A stretch of DNA of 64,000 nt from Tetramitus jugosus (GCA_937625935.1 OW569374.1:248001-312000); one strand, 5' to 3'; numbered from the stretch's first letter, positions 27,487 to 39,938 are shown. The notes: a model not told the origin generated them from the letters alone. Program-made: numbers and translations.

Positions 27487-30400
27487 TTATTTTTTCTTGC
27501 CAGTAGTTTTCTTGGATGCATTCTTTGATTGGGACTTCTTGACAGGCAGAGGGAAGTCAGCAATGAAAGAGGATGAGCCAGTGGTCGAGGCTTGTGCAAC
27601 AGGAGCACTAGCAACAGGACCAGAAGGTGCCTTCTTAGATGCCAAGGAAGGGAACTGGGAATTATCCATTAGTTTGGTTGAGGCAGATGGTGAGTTGACT
27701 GGGATCACACTGGCTTGTTGTCTTGAAGATGGTGAGCTCAAGATGGAAGCGTATGAGAAGTCAGACTTGGTCTTCTGAGATTTAGCAGCCTTCTTGGACA
27801 CGGTTGGGACAGAAGTAGCTGTGGTTGCCTTCTTTGTTGGAGCTGGGAAATCTTTGGAGCTTGGAACGTTTGATGTTTTTGTTTCCTTTCCTTCGTCATA
27901 GTTCCAGAACAAGTCATCCTCTTCTTCATCTTCCTGCTTCTTCTTTGGCTTCTTGTCCTTCTTGGATATGTTCTTCTTGGCTTCTTCAGCTGCAGGAGTC
28001 AGTGCGTTGGCGCCCCAAATGCCACTTGAGACATTTTGCTTACTAGTAGCCTTGGAACGTTGAGTTTCGTTTTTCTCTTGTTCCTTGCGATGAACTTGTT
28101 CACTTTGAATGTCCAAGATTGAGGAAGATGGTGCAGAGGAAGCAAGACCCCAAGCAGGCTCCTGGCTATCGGCAGAAGTGGCCGAAATACCCATCTTTTT
28201 CTTTTCCTTATTCACCTTTTTCTTTAACTTACTCTCTTGCTTCATCACATCTGCGGTAGAGGTAATCACGGCCTGCTCTGAAACATTACTCCAAGTTGCT
28301 GGAGTTGAAACAATCAATATCTCAGTTTGAGGCTTAGGTGGCTTGGTTTTCACTGTACTTGGTTCTGGTTTTTCTTCTTCCACATGTTGGTTATCTTCGG
28401 TTTCGAGCTCGGTTTGCTCAGTTTCGACTTCTTCTTCTTCCTCTTGCGGGGAGACTTCTGGCTCCTCTTCTTCCTGCTCCTCAGTTTGTTCTGGTTCAGG
28501 TTCTTGATGAGTAGGTTGATGAGGAAGAGGATTGACAAGCTTTGAAACCTCTTGACTCTTCGCCTTATTCTTCTTGCTCTTCTTCTTCTTCTTTTTTGAG
28601 GCCTTATCTTCCTTCTCTTCTGTTGTGGATGTAAAAGAACTAGGTTCAATAACCAATGATGCTGAAGAAGAAGGAATAAAGGTATCATCATCAAGAACAT
28701 AGCCATCCTTTGGTGATTCAGTCTTCGATTGCTTCTCAGAACTAGAGATCTCTGTGACCTTCTGTTCGGTTTCGACATTTTCGTTCTGTAAATTTTCAGC
28801 AACTGGAGTTTCTACGGTTTGAGGTGCAATATGGGTGTGTTGTTGAGGATGAGGCATGTGCATAAAATGTTGAGGATGCATTCCCATTTGATGCATCATA
28901 ACTTCTTGTCTCTGTTGAGCAAACTTCATCTTCAAGTCTTGCTCAATTTGCTCAGCAGTCATTAGCTCGTCAGAGATTGGCGCAGGACCTCCGAATCCAA
29001 CCCATGGCTGCGGATGCATCATTGTAGGTGACATAAATTGAGGAGGGATAGGCATTCCCTGTTGTTGCATTCTCATCATCATCTCATACTGTTGTCTTGG
29101 AGGCACCATATGAGGATTCCAGTGATGTGGGCCGACAGGAGGGTACTGCTGCGGGTGCTGAGGCATAACACCGCGAGGGAGTTGTTGATGAGGCCCAGGA
29201 TGAGGGAACATGTGTCTATGTGGTGGCAATCCACCACCAACATGCTGTGGAGGGATCTGGTGATTTGGCATTGGTTGTTGTGGTTGCTGATGCTGGGATG
29301 ACATTGGTTGATGTTGCAACTTTCTAGCCGGTGGGAAGTTTGCTTGTTGTGCCTGCTGGGATGATGGCTGTTGCGCGCCTGCTGTCGCAGCAGAGGTTTG
29401 AGGGTGATGATGATCATTATCATCCATCAACACATTCTCAATTGCACGCTTCTTCTCACACTCATCAGCCATATCGAGCACTTGCTTCAAAATCAATGGC
29501 GAGTACTTTCTTGACTGTGATTGATCATTCACATCGAATGGCTTCACAAAAACAGTCTCAGCAGAGAAATAGCCACTATTGACCCATTCTTTCAACTTTT
29601 CCAATGTAAATGGTCCCTGATAGGTCTTATTGTCATTCGTGTATAGCCAATGTGATTCATAGTCGATATCATCAGGTAATTTCAATGGTGATTCAACTTG
29701 TTGTTGCTCATTCTCTTCCCCTGTCTGATTCACAGCTGGTGCTGCTCTTCTTCTCCAAGAGTGATCTTCGAGCGCAGGTGAAGAATGAGGAGGAGAGGAG
29801 GTGGCATCAAACTGCTGCTGCTGCTGCTGTTGCTGATGATGAGAACCATGGGCAGGAGCGACACCACTTGGTTGTTTAAATGCTGATCTCCATGAATCAG
29901 TCATTCTTTGAGTGTTGGCTGATAAACTCTCCAATGAGAAACCTTCGTTGGCATCGGATCCAAATGTGCTATTGTCAACGAGATTGGAATCAACACTTCT
30001 ATTGTTGTTGTGCATGTGAGACGCATGCTCACCACCTCCCAAAAGTATATCATGATCAGACATATCCGTTGCCCACAATGGTTGCATCGGAGGTGTAGAT
30101 GGTGAAACAATAGAGTCTAGTCTCGCATTGTGATGAGCGGTCAATCGAGAGACTCCCATATGATGACTACTACCACCACCACGACCTCTGCCTCTACCTC
30201 TGCCACCACTCATCATTGCACCACCACCACCAACGCTGGATGATGATGATGACGCAAGAAGAGTGGATGATGATGATGAAGGTAGTAGTTTGGGTTTGTT
30301 GGTAGAATCAGGACATATGCGCGTACTTGCATCCCATTTAAACAAATCTGTTGTGTTCACTGGTGCAAGAATGTTTTGTGAGGTGACAGTGGACCACACT

Positions 30401-30630
30401 GTGAATCCTTCAGGGAGAACTTTGCTTGCGTTTGATGATTGCCATGCTTCAAACTTGTCCAACAATTCTTGTTTTGAGAATCGTGTTTTTCTGCCACGTC
30501 CAGCAAAAGAACTACCAAATGCTGTATTGTGAGTAAATGGTGTGTTGCTACTATTATTGTTATTACCACCATCCACAGTCAATGGTGCTGCTGTTGATTG
30601 TTGTTGGTCGAATGCGTTATGACTGGACAT
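27487..30630 (-). CDS. GYF-domain protein, GIGYF/Smy2-like
   Basis: 1047 aa from ATG 30630. A GYF domain at about residues 325-370 (WLYTNDNKTYQGPFTLEKLKEWVNSGYF) has the QGPF..xxMxxW...GYF signature that binds proline-rich PPG(F/I/L/M) peptides. GYF proteins of the GIGYF/Smy2 type act in translational repression and mRNA decay. Around it are disordered Gln/His/Pro-rich segments (middle), acidic Glu runs (about 700-770), Lys runs (SKKKKKKSKKNKAK) and, near the C-terminus, FSYASILSSPSS and LMDNSQFPSLASK, which resemble short linear motifs seen in RNA-regulatory proteins. The N-terminus contains an RGRGRGRG box. Role in mRNA control is inference from family. Confidence 0.82.
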   Translation of the reverse strand: MSSHNAFDQQQSTAAPLTVDGGNNNNSSNTPFTHNTAFGSSFAGRGRKTRFSKQELLDKFEAWQSSNASKVLPEGFTVWSTVTSQNILAPVNTTDLFKWDASTRICPDSTNKPKLLPSSSSSTLLASSSSSSVGGGGAMMSGGRGRGRGRGGGSSHHMGVSRLTAHHNARLDSIVSPSTPPMQPLWATDMSDHDILLGGGEHASHMHNNNRSVDSNLVDNSTFGSDANEGFSLESLSANTQRMTDSWRSAFKQPSGVAPAHGSHHQQQQQQQQFDATSSPPHSSPALEDHSWRRRAAPAVNQTGEENEQQQVESPLKLPDDIDYESHWLYTNDNKTYQGPFTLEKLKEWVNSGYFSAETVFVKPFDVNDQSQSRKYSPLILKQVLDMADECEKKRAIENVLMDDNDHHHPQTSAATAGAQQPSSQQAQQANFPPARKLQHQPMSSQHQQPQQPMPNHQIPPQHVGGGLPPHRHMFPHPGPHQQLPRGVMPQHPQQYPPVGPHHWNPHMVPPRQQYEMMMRMQQQGMPIPPQFMSPTMMHPQPWVGFGGPAPISDELMTAEQIEQDLKMKFAQQRQEVMMHQMGMHPQHFMHMPHPQQHTHIAPQTVETPVAENLQNENVETEQKVTEISSSEKQSKTESPKDGYVLDDDTFIPSSSASLVIEPSSFTSTTEEKEDKASKKKKKKSKKNKAKSQEVSKLVNPLPHQPTHQEPEPEQTEEQEEEEPEVSPQEEEEEVETEQTELETEDNQHVEEEKPEPSTVKTKPPKPQTEILIVSTPATWSNVSEQAVITSTADVMKQESKLKKKVNKEKKKMGISATSADSQEPAWGLASSAPSSSILDIQSEQVHRKEQEKNETQRSKATSKQNVSSGIWGANALTPAAEEAKKNISKKDKKPKKKQEDEEEDDLFWNYDEGKETKTSNVPSSKDFPAPTKKATTATSVPTVSKKAAKSQKTKSDFSYASILSSPSSRQQASVIPVNSPSASTKLMDNSQFPSLASKKAPSGPVASAPVAQASTTGSSSFIADFPLPVKKSQSKNASKKTTGKKK

Positions 30631-30837
30631 GATTGAACGAAAAAAGATGATGATATATAGAAATAACACTCAATAAACAGTCGTGGAAGAAGCTTTTTGG
30701 TTTTTTTTTGTGATTGCGAAAATCAAATCTTGTGAATTGTTTTGGCGGCAAACGCACACTTTTCTTTCTCTTTTTACAATAGAATTTCTTGTCGTGCGCG
30801 TTTGTGAGCAAAAATAATTGAACAACAGCAGAATAAC

Positions 30838-32031
30838 ATGAACAGCAATAAATCATCAAGGGACTCAGCTGATCAGGTTGATAGTCTGATGCAATCATTG
30901 TTGTCCAAGATTCCCAAAGCAGACACCATTAGCACTACCCGCACTGGTGGTGGTAGCAGTAGCAACAATAATAAAACTCCACAACAACAGCAGCAGCAAA
31001 CAACAAAAAGCAAACCATCTTCCTCAGCTGGACTATTTTCAAAATCAAAGGACAACGTTCCACTGGTTGGCAATGATTTGGATCTGAAGGAAATTGATTT
31101 GATTACGAAGCGATTGGCACAAGATTTGAACACTGCTTCATTCTTGTCTGATGATGATGATGATGATGATGATTCGGATGATGATGATATTTCTGATGAT
31201 GACGAAGAAGAGTTTAGAAAGCAAATTTTGAGAGAATTTTCCAATGTCATGAACAAGGGATCAGAATCGGCCAATGCAACTGAAAAAGTCTCGAAACAAA
31301 CTCTAAAAATGCTCTATCTTCAATTGCTGTCCCAAGGACCAACCTTGTTGTCATCTCAGGACAAGGCAGATAAATTTATATCGAAACTCACAGCAAACGA
31401 AGTGACAGCACTGACCGAATTATTACAGAAGAGTCCTGATGAGATTCTCCAGTTTTTCAATGGAGATGAAATGGTGAAGAAAGCGATTGAAAATCAAAAT
31501 ATTATTGATCTGGCAGCAACAGGCAAGGAAGAGATGAGAAGAGATTTGTGGAGAGATTTGACAAGTGATGATCTAGAGTTCGATAAGGATGAGGAGGGAA
31601 AGAGCAAATATAGAGAGATTCCTACAAGTGTTCGGGAAGCAATTAAGGCTTTTGAAAACAATGCATTACACTATAGTCAACATCCAGCAGCATTATTGCA
31701 GTTGTGTGATAAGTTATCTCCAAGCGATCAAAACATATTCCTCGACATTTTATATCGCGAATACACACCAGATAAGATGAATCAACTAGTCAACAAGGAT
31801 AAAAGCACGCAAAAAGAGCCTCAAGTGCAACCTGCAGTTCAGCAAGCTCAATTCGATGGAGATTTGGTGGCTAATGTATTTAAGGAGGTACTTACCCATT
31901 TCAGGATGTTTAAGAAGTATCCGAACAAGTTCGAACCACTATTGAACAAGCTTAATGAGCAAGAGAGAGATGCTTTTGATTCACTTGTCAGGGCATTTTG
32001 GGATCTAAAAATCGACGAAATAAAACTGTGA
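30838..32031 (+). CDS. Hypothetical protein with acidic run
   Basis: 397 aa, not recognised. N-terminal 60 residues Ser/Gln/Asn-rich; an Asp/Ser/Glu run at about 103-121 (DDDDDDDDSDDDDISDDDEEEF). The remainder is predicted helical without gaps (QTLKMLYLQLLSQGPTLLSS; LPxxVR-like segments; FKEVLTHFRMFKKYPNKFEP), looking like an all-alpha domain. The C-terminal FDSLVRAFWDLKIDEIKL ends at the stop. It shares a 207-bp divergent promoter with the GYF gene. Confidence 0.7.
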   Translation: MNSNKSSRDSADQVDSLMQSLLSKIPKADTISTTRTGGGSSSNNNKTPQQQQQQTTKSKPSSSAGLFSKSKDNVPLVGNDLDLKEIDLITKRLAQDLNTASFLSDDDDDDDDSDDDDISDDDEEEFRKQILREFSNVMNKGSESANATEKVSKQTLKMLYLQLLSQGPTLLSSQDKADKFISKLTANEVTALTELLQKSPDEILQFFNGDEMVKKAIENQNIIDLAATGKEEMRRDLWRDLTSDDLEFDKDEEGKSKYREIPTSVREAIKAFENNALHYSQHPAALLQLCDKLSPSDQNIFLDILYREYTPDKMNQLVNKDKSTQKEPQVQPAVQQAQFDGDLVANVFKEVLTHFRMFKKYPNKFEPLLNKLNEQERDAFDSLVRAFWDLKIDEIKL

Positions 32032-32115
32032 ATGCGTTCTGAGTCATTTTATCCAGACACAATGATATTGGAGTTAAAAGAACAAAATGAAAAATTTGGA
32101 GAATCAACAGAGAAT

Positions 32116-33546
<1,431 letters not shown>

Positions 33547-33586
33547 TTATGCGGCAACTGCACACGGTAACTGTCCAAAACTACAG

Positions 33587-33610
33587 TTTGGCGCGTTTTT
33601 GGGCGCGTTT
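33587..33610. promoter_or_regulatory. E2F-like double site between beta-tubulin and TMEM18
   Basis: TTTGGCGCG at 33587 followed by GGGCGCGTTT at 33601. Both resemble the E2F/DP core TTTSSCGC. It sits about 125 bp upstream of the beta-tubulin ATG and 107 bp upstream of the TMEM18 ATG. Factor binding is inference. Confidence 0.35.
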
Positions 33611-33716
33611 GTGAAAAATTCAACATTACAAATTTTTACAAGCAAGAAGCTTCAATATTCCATATCAAGGCGGGCTATTGCCTCCGGTCGGAGCAAAACA
33701 ATCAGAATCAGACGAT

Positions 33717-34419
33717 ATGGACACAGCACTTGATCAGATCAGAACCCAGCACAAGAAACTGGTGGATGTTGTGCTAGGCAACTTGCGCAACTTCACAACA
33801 ACGCCTAACAATCAGACAATCTTTGAAGCTGCCTTTAGCTCAATAGCAGAATTTGTCAACTCGATCAATTGGCGCGAAGAAAAATGGCTCCAAACCTTGG
33901 TTGCTTTCCACATTGTGATGTTTCTTCTGATTATTGCAACTCGGAATCACAAGAACATTCATGCTTTCTTCTTTATTTTAATATGTATGTGTTGCATTGA
34001 AGATCAATCATGAATCAAAACGAAGATTAACAATGTCTGACACCAACAATTGATTATTCTGATCAGCTGGACTAGTCATGTTAGCTCAAAGGATGAACAA
34101 GCTGGCCGGTGATCACTGGCAGCAATTTGCAACTGAGAACTATTTTGATGAGAGTGGCTTCTTTATTTCCACTATCTTTTCAGTCCCTCTTGTGCTGAAT
34201 GCGACTATCATCCTCGTATGTATTCGCGGAAACATCAGTTTGGTACCTTTTTGTTCCAATATTAACCAAGATGATCCTCACACTCTATAAATGCACATCT
34301 AGGTCATATACCTTGTTCACACAGCTCGTTTATTGATTCAGGTCAAACGAAAACAATTGTTGCATCGCCACAGACAACAAGCTTCAAGCACAAGATCAAC
34401 CAAAGAGAAGAAGGAATAA
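33717..34419 (+). CDS. TMEM18: TMEM18, three exons
   Basis: Small nuclear-envelope/ER membrane protein, 161 aa after splicing. Exons: 33717-33984, 34076-34215 and 34342-34419. Introns have GTATGT donors and TAG/CAG acceptors (phases 1 and 0). The joined protein follows the TMEM18 plan: NWREEKWLQTLVAFHIVMFLLI (helix 1), NIHAFFFILIFMLAQRMNKLAG (helix 2), WQQFATENYFDESGFFIS, TIFSVPLVLNATIILV (helix 3), then a basic tail (VKRKQLLHRHRQQ...KEKKE). Helix-2 residues join correctly only if intron 1 is removed, which supports the splice sites. The ATG at 33717 is the first in frame. TERT begins 73 bp after the stop. Confidence 0.88.
33985..34075 (+). other. Intron 1 of TMEM18 (91 nt)
   Basis: GTATGT donor, TAG acceptor; splits the codon for Phe in the second membrane helix after its first base. 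Confidence 0.85.
34216..34341 (+). other. Intron 2 of TMEM18 (126 nt)
   Basis: GTATGT donor, CAG acceptor, between codons; removes in-frame stops and joins the third helix to the basic tail. Confidence 0.85.
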
Positions 34420-34448
34420 AACTTTTCTTTTTTGTATTGAACGATGAC

Positions 34449-34461
34449 ATTCCCGCCAAAT
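34449..34461. promoter_or_regulatory. E2F/DP-like site in the TERT leader
   Basis: ATTCCCGCCAAAT, reverse complement ATTTGGCGGGAAT, is a near-perfect E2F consensus (TTTSGCGSGAAA type). It stands 32 bp before the TERT ATG in an intergenic gap of only 73 bp. Function is inference. Confidence 0.45.
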
Positions 34462-34492
34462 AAAAAGCAATCACAAACACGCGTTGGAATGA

Positions 34493-37400
34493 ATGTCAAG
34501 CAAAACCAACACAAACGATCCAATATTGTTGAGAGAGGATCATGGAAGTGATCACCTGATCCAGGGAAACAACGTTCTGAAAATGGTTTTTAGTGACCTG
34601 TGGATGCCTTTGATTCAATTTGTTTCCAAGATCATGGAACGACACAACAGCACAACAGTACCCATTCATTCATCATCTAATCAAGCAACAAACCAATTGT
34701 TGCGAGACGCATTCATATGTGTGCCTCCAGACGCAGAAAAGCAACCAAGCAGCCTCAACAGACTCAATTTTCAGCATAGCTTAAGTCAGAGTGAAATTGT
34801 GAATCTTGTGATCTATTCCATGGTTCCTAAAGTACCAAAGATGAAAACTCAGCATGTATTGGCGTATGGTTACTCTCTCCCACGGCCTGGTCTAAACAGT
34901 GTCAGTGCTTTCAATAGTGCTGAGTGTTTCTTTCCGAATACTGTTGTTAATGTGGTGAAGGGTCATGCGTGGAACGGGTTACTCAGTTTGATTGGTGATG
35001 AACTAATGACCTATATTCTGAAGTATTCGATTGTGCTTGTTCCAGTACCTAATGGAGCTTATCTTCAAGTATCAGGGTGAGTATGCTCTTAGTTCGTCCT
35101 GTTTTGCTGTTCAATCTTTGCTCACAAATAATTGGATGTCAATAGAAAACCCATGATACAATACTTATCGACACTTAAAGACAGGATAACATACTCCAAA
35201 GAATTAAGTAACGATTTCTTTCGTTCCAGTAAGTTTAGCCATATTGTTCCTAAAACTACAGTATCTCGCAATACAATTCTCCCTGAGGATGACGACATTA
35301 CTTGGCCAGTGTCTCCCATCCCAAAAGTAGATGTCGTATCACAAGACAGCATCGATAACGCCTTACCTGAGCTGATACCAGATAATGAGAATAGGCAGGA
35401 GTATTCGAAAATCAACAGACCGAAGGTTGATAGTGGTAGCAAGAAACGAAAGCGATCTTCAAACGAAAACAAACGGAAGAGAAACAAAAAGAGACTTTCT
35501 GTGTCCACTTCAACAACAGATCAAACTAAACCGAATGGAAACAGTGATAGTAATGTAATTGTAAGAAAGCCAAGTAACATCATTATTCCCCGAGGGATGA
35601 TCTTTTATTCCTATCGTGTTAGGCCTGTCAATGGTTTTCCTAAAAATCATCTTTTTAACGATGCTACTAATGATGAAGCTGGACTCAGAAAAATCTATTC
35701 GACAATCTTTAACAAATCTCGGTTTTCATATTCCAATACTGGTAACACCACTACTATTAACCAAAAGAAAATGAAGAAGATAAAGAAAAAGTACCCAGAA
35801 TTGATTGATTTGATTAAGCAGCTCCAGAAGAATATTAGAAAAAAATTCACTTCATTCCCTTATCTATTGGATCACCATTGTCCAATCTCTGGGGATGTCC
35901 ATATAAGAGAATTAGCTCAGGAAGTTGAACAACAGGACGCTCAATTATCACAACACAAAGAGGAGCATGAGTCATTAGTGCCTGAGGATTACTGGGAAAT
36001 ATATGACGATGAGCTATTGATGACTCAGCTAGAAGTATGTGAGGAGGAGAGAGTGAAGGCAGTAGCTGATGCAGAACCACTCTCTGCTCGATTCGAAGAG
36101 CTGATTCAAAATAATACTTCTCACACACAAGTTTCAAGTTTTATCCGAGCTGTGTGTAGGCGAATAATTCCATTAGACCTCTGGGGTTCAAAACAAAATA
36201 TGCACAAATTCCATAATAACATCGATAAGTTCATCAGATTGGGGAGATATGAACAATTTTCATTACACAATGCCATGGAGGGAGTGAAAATCACCGATAT
36301 GAAGTGGAATACCAGAAAACGAAATGCAAACACGATGTCATCTTCAAACGCTGAGTTTCAAAAAAGGAGTTCGATCACAGAACAGTTCATCTATTTTGCT
36401 TACACTGATATTGTGGTACCACTACTTCGAACTTATTTTTATTGTACAGAGAGTAACACGGATAGAATGTCCGTTTATTATTTCAAGAGATCTGTTTGGG
36501 CTGATGTAAGTGTTTTATCTTGGAGACGGTTAATTGATGAGAGTTCTGTATTCCAGAAGATATCAAAGAACGCAGCGTTAGAGGTATTACAGAAGAGCAA
36601 ACTTCCTTGCTCACATGTGAGATTACTACCGAAGCAAACATCTGTGAGACCTATTATTAATCTTGGACAACAAAAGAATGCAAAATCAGAATCGACCAAT
36701 TCTTTGCTTAAAAACATTCTTTTCGTAATGAAGTTTGAAAACGAGCGTCACAAAGAAAGATTGGGAAGTTCTGTATTCAGCACGATTGAAGTTTACACAA
36801 AACTATTGCCTTTTATTAAATTGTGGAGAAAAGCGCACTCAAAAGAGAGACTATATATTTGTTGTACGGATGTTAAGGGAGCATATGATACAATTCCACA
36901 TGCTAAATGTCTCAGTATATTGGAAGATAACATATTTAACCATCCTGAGTATATGATCATGAAACATGCAATTATCCGACCATATATGGGTAAATTATCA
37001 ACAAAGTTTGAACGCTCTGCTTGTTTGCCCGGCCAATTTCCTCAGATCGAACAAATGGCTGGTCAACTTTCATCGAAGTTCAGTAAGAGCGTAATTAACG
37101 ATCAAGTTGTTCATCAATATATTGATAGAGCCCAAATTTTAACGCTGCTTCGTAGTCACATTGAAATGAATGTTATTAAGATGCGATCAAAGTATTATGT
37201 TCAAAAAGTTGGCATTCCCCAAGGTAGTGTTATTTCTCCCTTAATTTGCAGCTACACCTATGGAGACATGGAACGAAAACATTTTAGTGAATTATGTGGT
37301 CTGTATGAAGAAAATGAAGCAGGATTGATTCGCTATTGTCTTATCTGCAACAAGAAGGTTGATCCAATATCGAAGAGAGCATCTACCCGACTTTGTTTCT

Positions 37401-38356
37401 GTAAAGGAATGAGGAGAAACGAAGGAACAAATTCAACAGCAACTGAAAATCCGAAAGAAACTACATATCTTCCCTCTTTGAATATCACTGATACCAGTAG
37501 TGCAGCGTCTACTGTTCCAAAGAAGTCTCTTGGTGTTCTTGTTCGTCTAATCGATGATTTTATGTTTGTTACAAATGACGAGTCAGCGGCACGACAGTTT
37601 GTTATCTCTATTCATTCTGGTTTCCCAGAGTATGGCGTTTCTGTTAATGTGAAGAAAACTAAACTGAGCTTCGACATGGCCGTAGTGTCAACAATCAATG
37701 ACACATACGAAACAACGATGCTCGAAGCTAAGAGTCAAATATTTTGGTGTGGTTTCATTTTTGATGCCAAATCATTTGAAGTTCGGATGGACTATTCAAA
37801 GTACACGGATGGAAAGTTGATGGACAAGGTGTCTAAAGATCAGAAGAATATTGGTCTCAACGTCGCACGAAAGTTAAAGCAAACTATTTCTTGGAAGTGT
37901 AATCCATTGGCGATAGATCGAACTGTGAATTCACACTGGACTGTATGTTTGAATGTATACCAACTTTTTCTATTTTGTGGCATGAAAATGCACGTGTTGT
38001 TGGCAAGTACGCAACGAAATACAGCACACTCTCACCGATTGCTCATCGGAATCATATGTGATGTGATTGGCTACATGTGGGTCTGTATCAAAGCTCGTAC
38101 TTCATCCTTCATAGAGGTGCAAGGATCGTTCACAGACATCACAGAAGCTGAGACGAGCTATCTGGGAATAATCGCATTCCAAACAATTCTAACGAGAAAG
38201 AAAAAGTTTGTGGAGTATAGATCAGTGTTAGAATCTCTGAGCATCATGTTGAGTCACCATTCATTCGAATGCTTGAGTGGAGAAAAGAAACAACTGCTAC
38301 AGGATGTCATCGTTGACTCACACCACGATCTTCTCCTAAAGAAAATACATTATTGA
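34493..38356 (+). CDS. TERT: Telomerase reverse transcriptase (TERT), two exons
   Basis: Catalytic subunit of telomerase, 1264 aa. Exons 34493-35076 and 35146-38356; the GTGAGT/TAG intron joins VSG to KPMIQYL in frame. Domains in order: TEN domain (HVLAYGYSLPRPG, FFPNTVVNVVKGHAWNGLLS, VPVPNGAYLQVSG); a basic disordered linker; TRBD with IPRGMIFYSY, the QFP motif SSFIRAVCRRIIPLDLWGSK and the T motif (TYFYCTES..YYFKRSVW); RT domain with VRPIINLG (motif 2), DVKGAYDTI (motif A, Asp770), VGIPQGSVISPLICSYTYGD (B'), RLIDDFMF (C, Asp998-Asp999), FPEYGVSVNVKKT (D) and FWCGFIF (E); and a C-terminal thumb of about 190 aa. All three catalytic aspartates are present. A Ser/Thr-rich insertion with a Cys pair sits between B' and C. 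Stop lies 16 bp from the convergent NUFIP-like gene. Confidence 0.96.
35077..35145 (+). other. TERT intron (69 nt)
   Basis: GTGAGT donor, TAG acceptor, phase 2; it lies at the end of the TEN domain and removes an in-frame TGA at 35078. Confidence 0.88.
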
Positions 38357-38372
38357 AGTCGCTTTCAGATGT

Positions 38373-39938
38373 TTACTGTTCGTTGGAATAACCGAGCTCC
38401 TTCAAGGCTTCCTTTGATAAATTTTGAAGCGTTGCCATGTATTCCTCGACTTCTTTTTCCTCTTGCTTTGACACGAGCTGTTCATTGTCAATAAATTCAT
38501 CATCTGATGATTCTTCATTATCAACCTTCTCTCGTTCACTTTCGTCCGATGAAGATGAATCACTACCCATGATATCGTCCATTTCATCTGTTTCTTTTTT
38601 CTCTTCCTTATTGCTCGCTGTCGTTTCTGTTGTTGTCATAGACTTGGAGGGGTGTCTGTTGTTCCAATAGGTCATCTCATCATTCGTCCTCGATTGAATC
38701 ATTTCGAGTCTCTCCTTGACCTCATTCGTCAAATTATCACCATCAAAAAACTGTTCATCTATAATGTACCGGAAGCACTGGAACAATAAGCTCTGTTCTC
38801 TTCGAATCTCCTTGTGCAACAATTTTTGTAGCAGCGAAGGTCCCTTCATTGCTGTAAACTCTTGTTGTTGCTGTTGTTGTCCTTGGTATTGTTGTTGAAA
38901 ATGTCCTTGTTGATGACCATATCTTCCACCATGCATAGCACTTGCACCACCTCTGCCTCCTCGATGAGAAGGACCACCACTACCATGATGCATTCCTCCT
39001 CCTCCTCTATTACCTCCACCTCTGCCATGATAGGGATGATGACTCATCATTCCACCACTGTGACCATGATGCACTCCTCCTCCTCTTCGATTGTTGAAAC
39101 GATTATTGTTATTGTTCCGTATCGAATAATTGACATTCTCTTGATTGTCTTCTCCCGTGTAGAATGATGGTCTCCGATAAGTTTGTGAATGACTATTGGC
39201 ATGATTATCATTCGTATGATTGTTACTATTCAAATGTTGTCTACTACTGCTACTGCTACTGCTACTCGCATGACTAATTTCATTCTTCTTCTTATCCTCG
39301 TTCAACAACACTTGCTCACCACTAGCACTAGCATTGCTACTATTCTGTTGTCTATGATTGTTATGGTTGTTGTTATGGTTGCTGTTTTGATTGTGATGAA
39401 TACCTCTCATGTCATCAATACCCATCATTTGTAACAATGGAGCCACCTTGTCCGTCGCAGTCACAATAATCTCACCTCTCTTTCTTCGTTCATCAATCTC
39501 TGCTTGCTTCTCTGCCACCTTGTTTCTCGTCGGATAATTTCTCTTTCGTTCTTCAATGTACGCCCGAATGTCCTCTGCTGTCTCTAGTGGTTTCTTGTAC
39601 AGCATGCGAAAAATGGGATTCTTGTAGTCCTTGTCATACAGTTTCATGAACGGTGCATATTTGGCTTCTTCTTCTCCATTGTCATTTTCACCATCGACAT
39701 CAGCATCATTGTTATGCTGTTTTCGATGATGATGAGAACGATTGTGATGTTTTCGATGATGATGATGGTTACCATTGCTGTTTGCATATCTTTCTCTGAG
39801 CCATGCTTGTGGATGTTGTTGTTCTGATTGTTGTTGTTGTTGTTGAGATGGAGTGGATACTGATACTGATGATGATGATGATTGAGGTTGTTGGTATTCT
39901 GGTGAGGAACAATAGGAGGCGACCAAATTTTCACTCAT
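38373..39938 (-). CDS. NUFIP1: NUFIP1-domain protein (snoRNP assembly)
   Basis: 521 aa. Residues about 122-157 (EDIRAYIEERKRNYPTRNKV, then AEKQAEIDERRKRGEI) match the NUFIP1/Rsa1 conserved peptide (W/YIEERKRNYPT pattern), which bridges Snu13/15.5K in box C/D snoRNP assembly. The rest is disordered: Gln/His runs in the first 90 residues, an RGG/Gly-His box (RGGGNRGGGGMHHG..RGGRGG) at about 285-345, and an acidic Ser/Asp/Glu tail. A structured helix pair near 365-400 (SLLQKLLHKEIRREQSLLFQ) is unassigned. The zinc finger present in animal NUFIP1 is not seen. It is convergent with TERT. Confidence 0.8.
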   Translation of the reverse strand: MSENLVASYCSSPEYQQPQSSSSSVSVSTPSQQQQQQSEQQHPQAWLRERYANSNGNHHHHRKHHNRSHHHRKQHNNDADVDGENDNGEEEAKYAPFMKLYDKDYKNPIFRMLYKKPLETAEDIRAYIEERKRNYPTRNKVAEKQAEIDERRKRGEIIVTATDKVAPLLQMMGIDDMRGIHHNQNSNHNNNHNNHRQQNSSNASASGEQVLLNEDKKKNEISHASSSSSSSSRQHLNSNNHTNDNHANSHSQTYRRPSFYTGEDNQENVNYSIRNNNNNRFNNRRGGGVHHGHSGGMMSHHPYHGRGGGNRGGGGMHHGSGGPSHRGGRGGASAMHGGRYGHQQGHFQQQYQGQQQQQQEFTAMKGPSLLQKLLHKEIRREQSLLFQCFRYIIDEQFFDGDNLTNEVKERLEMIQSRTNDEMTYWNNRHPSKSMTTTETTASNKEEKKETDEMDDIMGSDSSSSDESEREKVDNEESSDDEFIDNEQLVSKQEEKEVEEYMATLQNLSKEALKELGYSNEQ

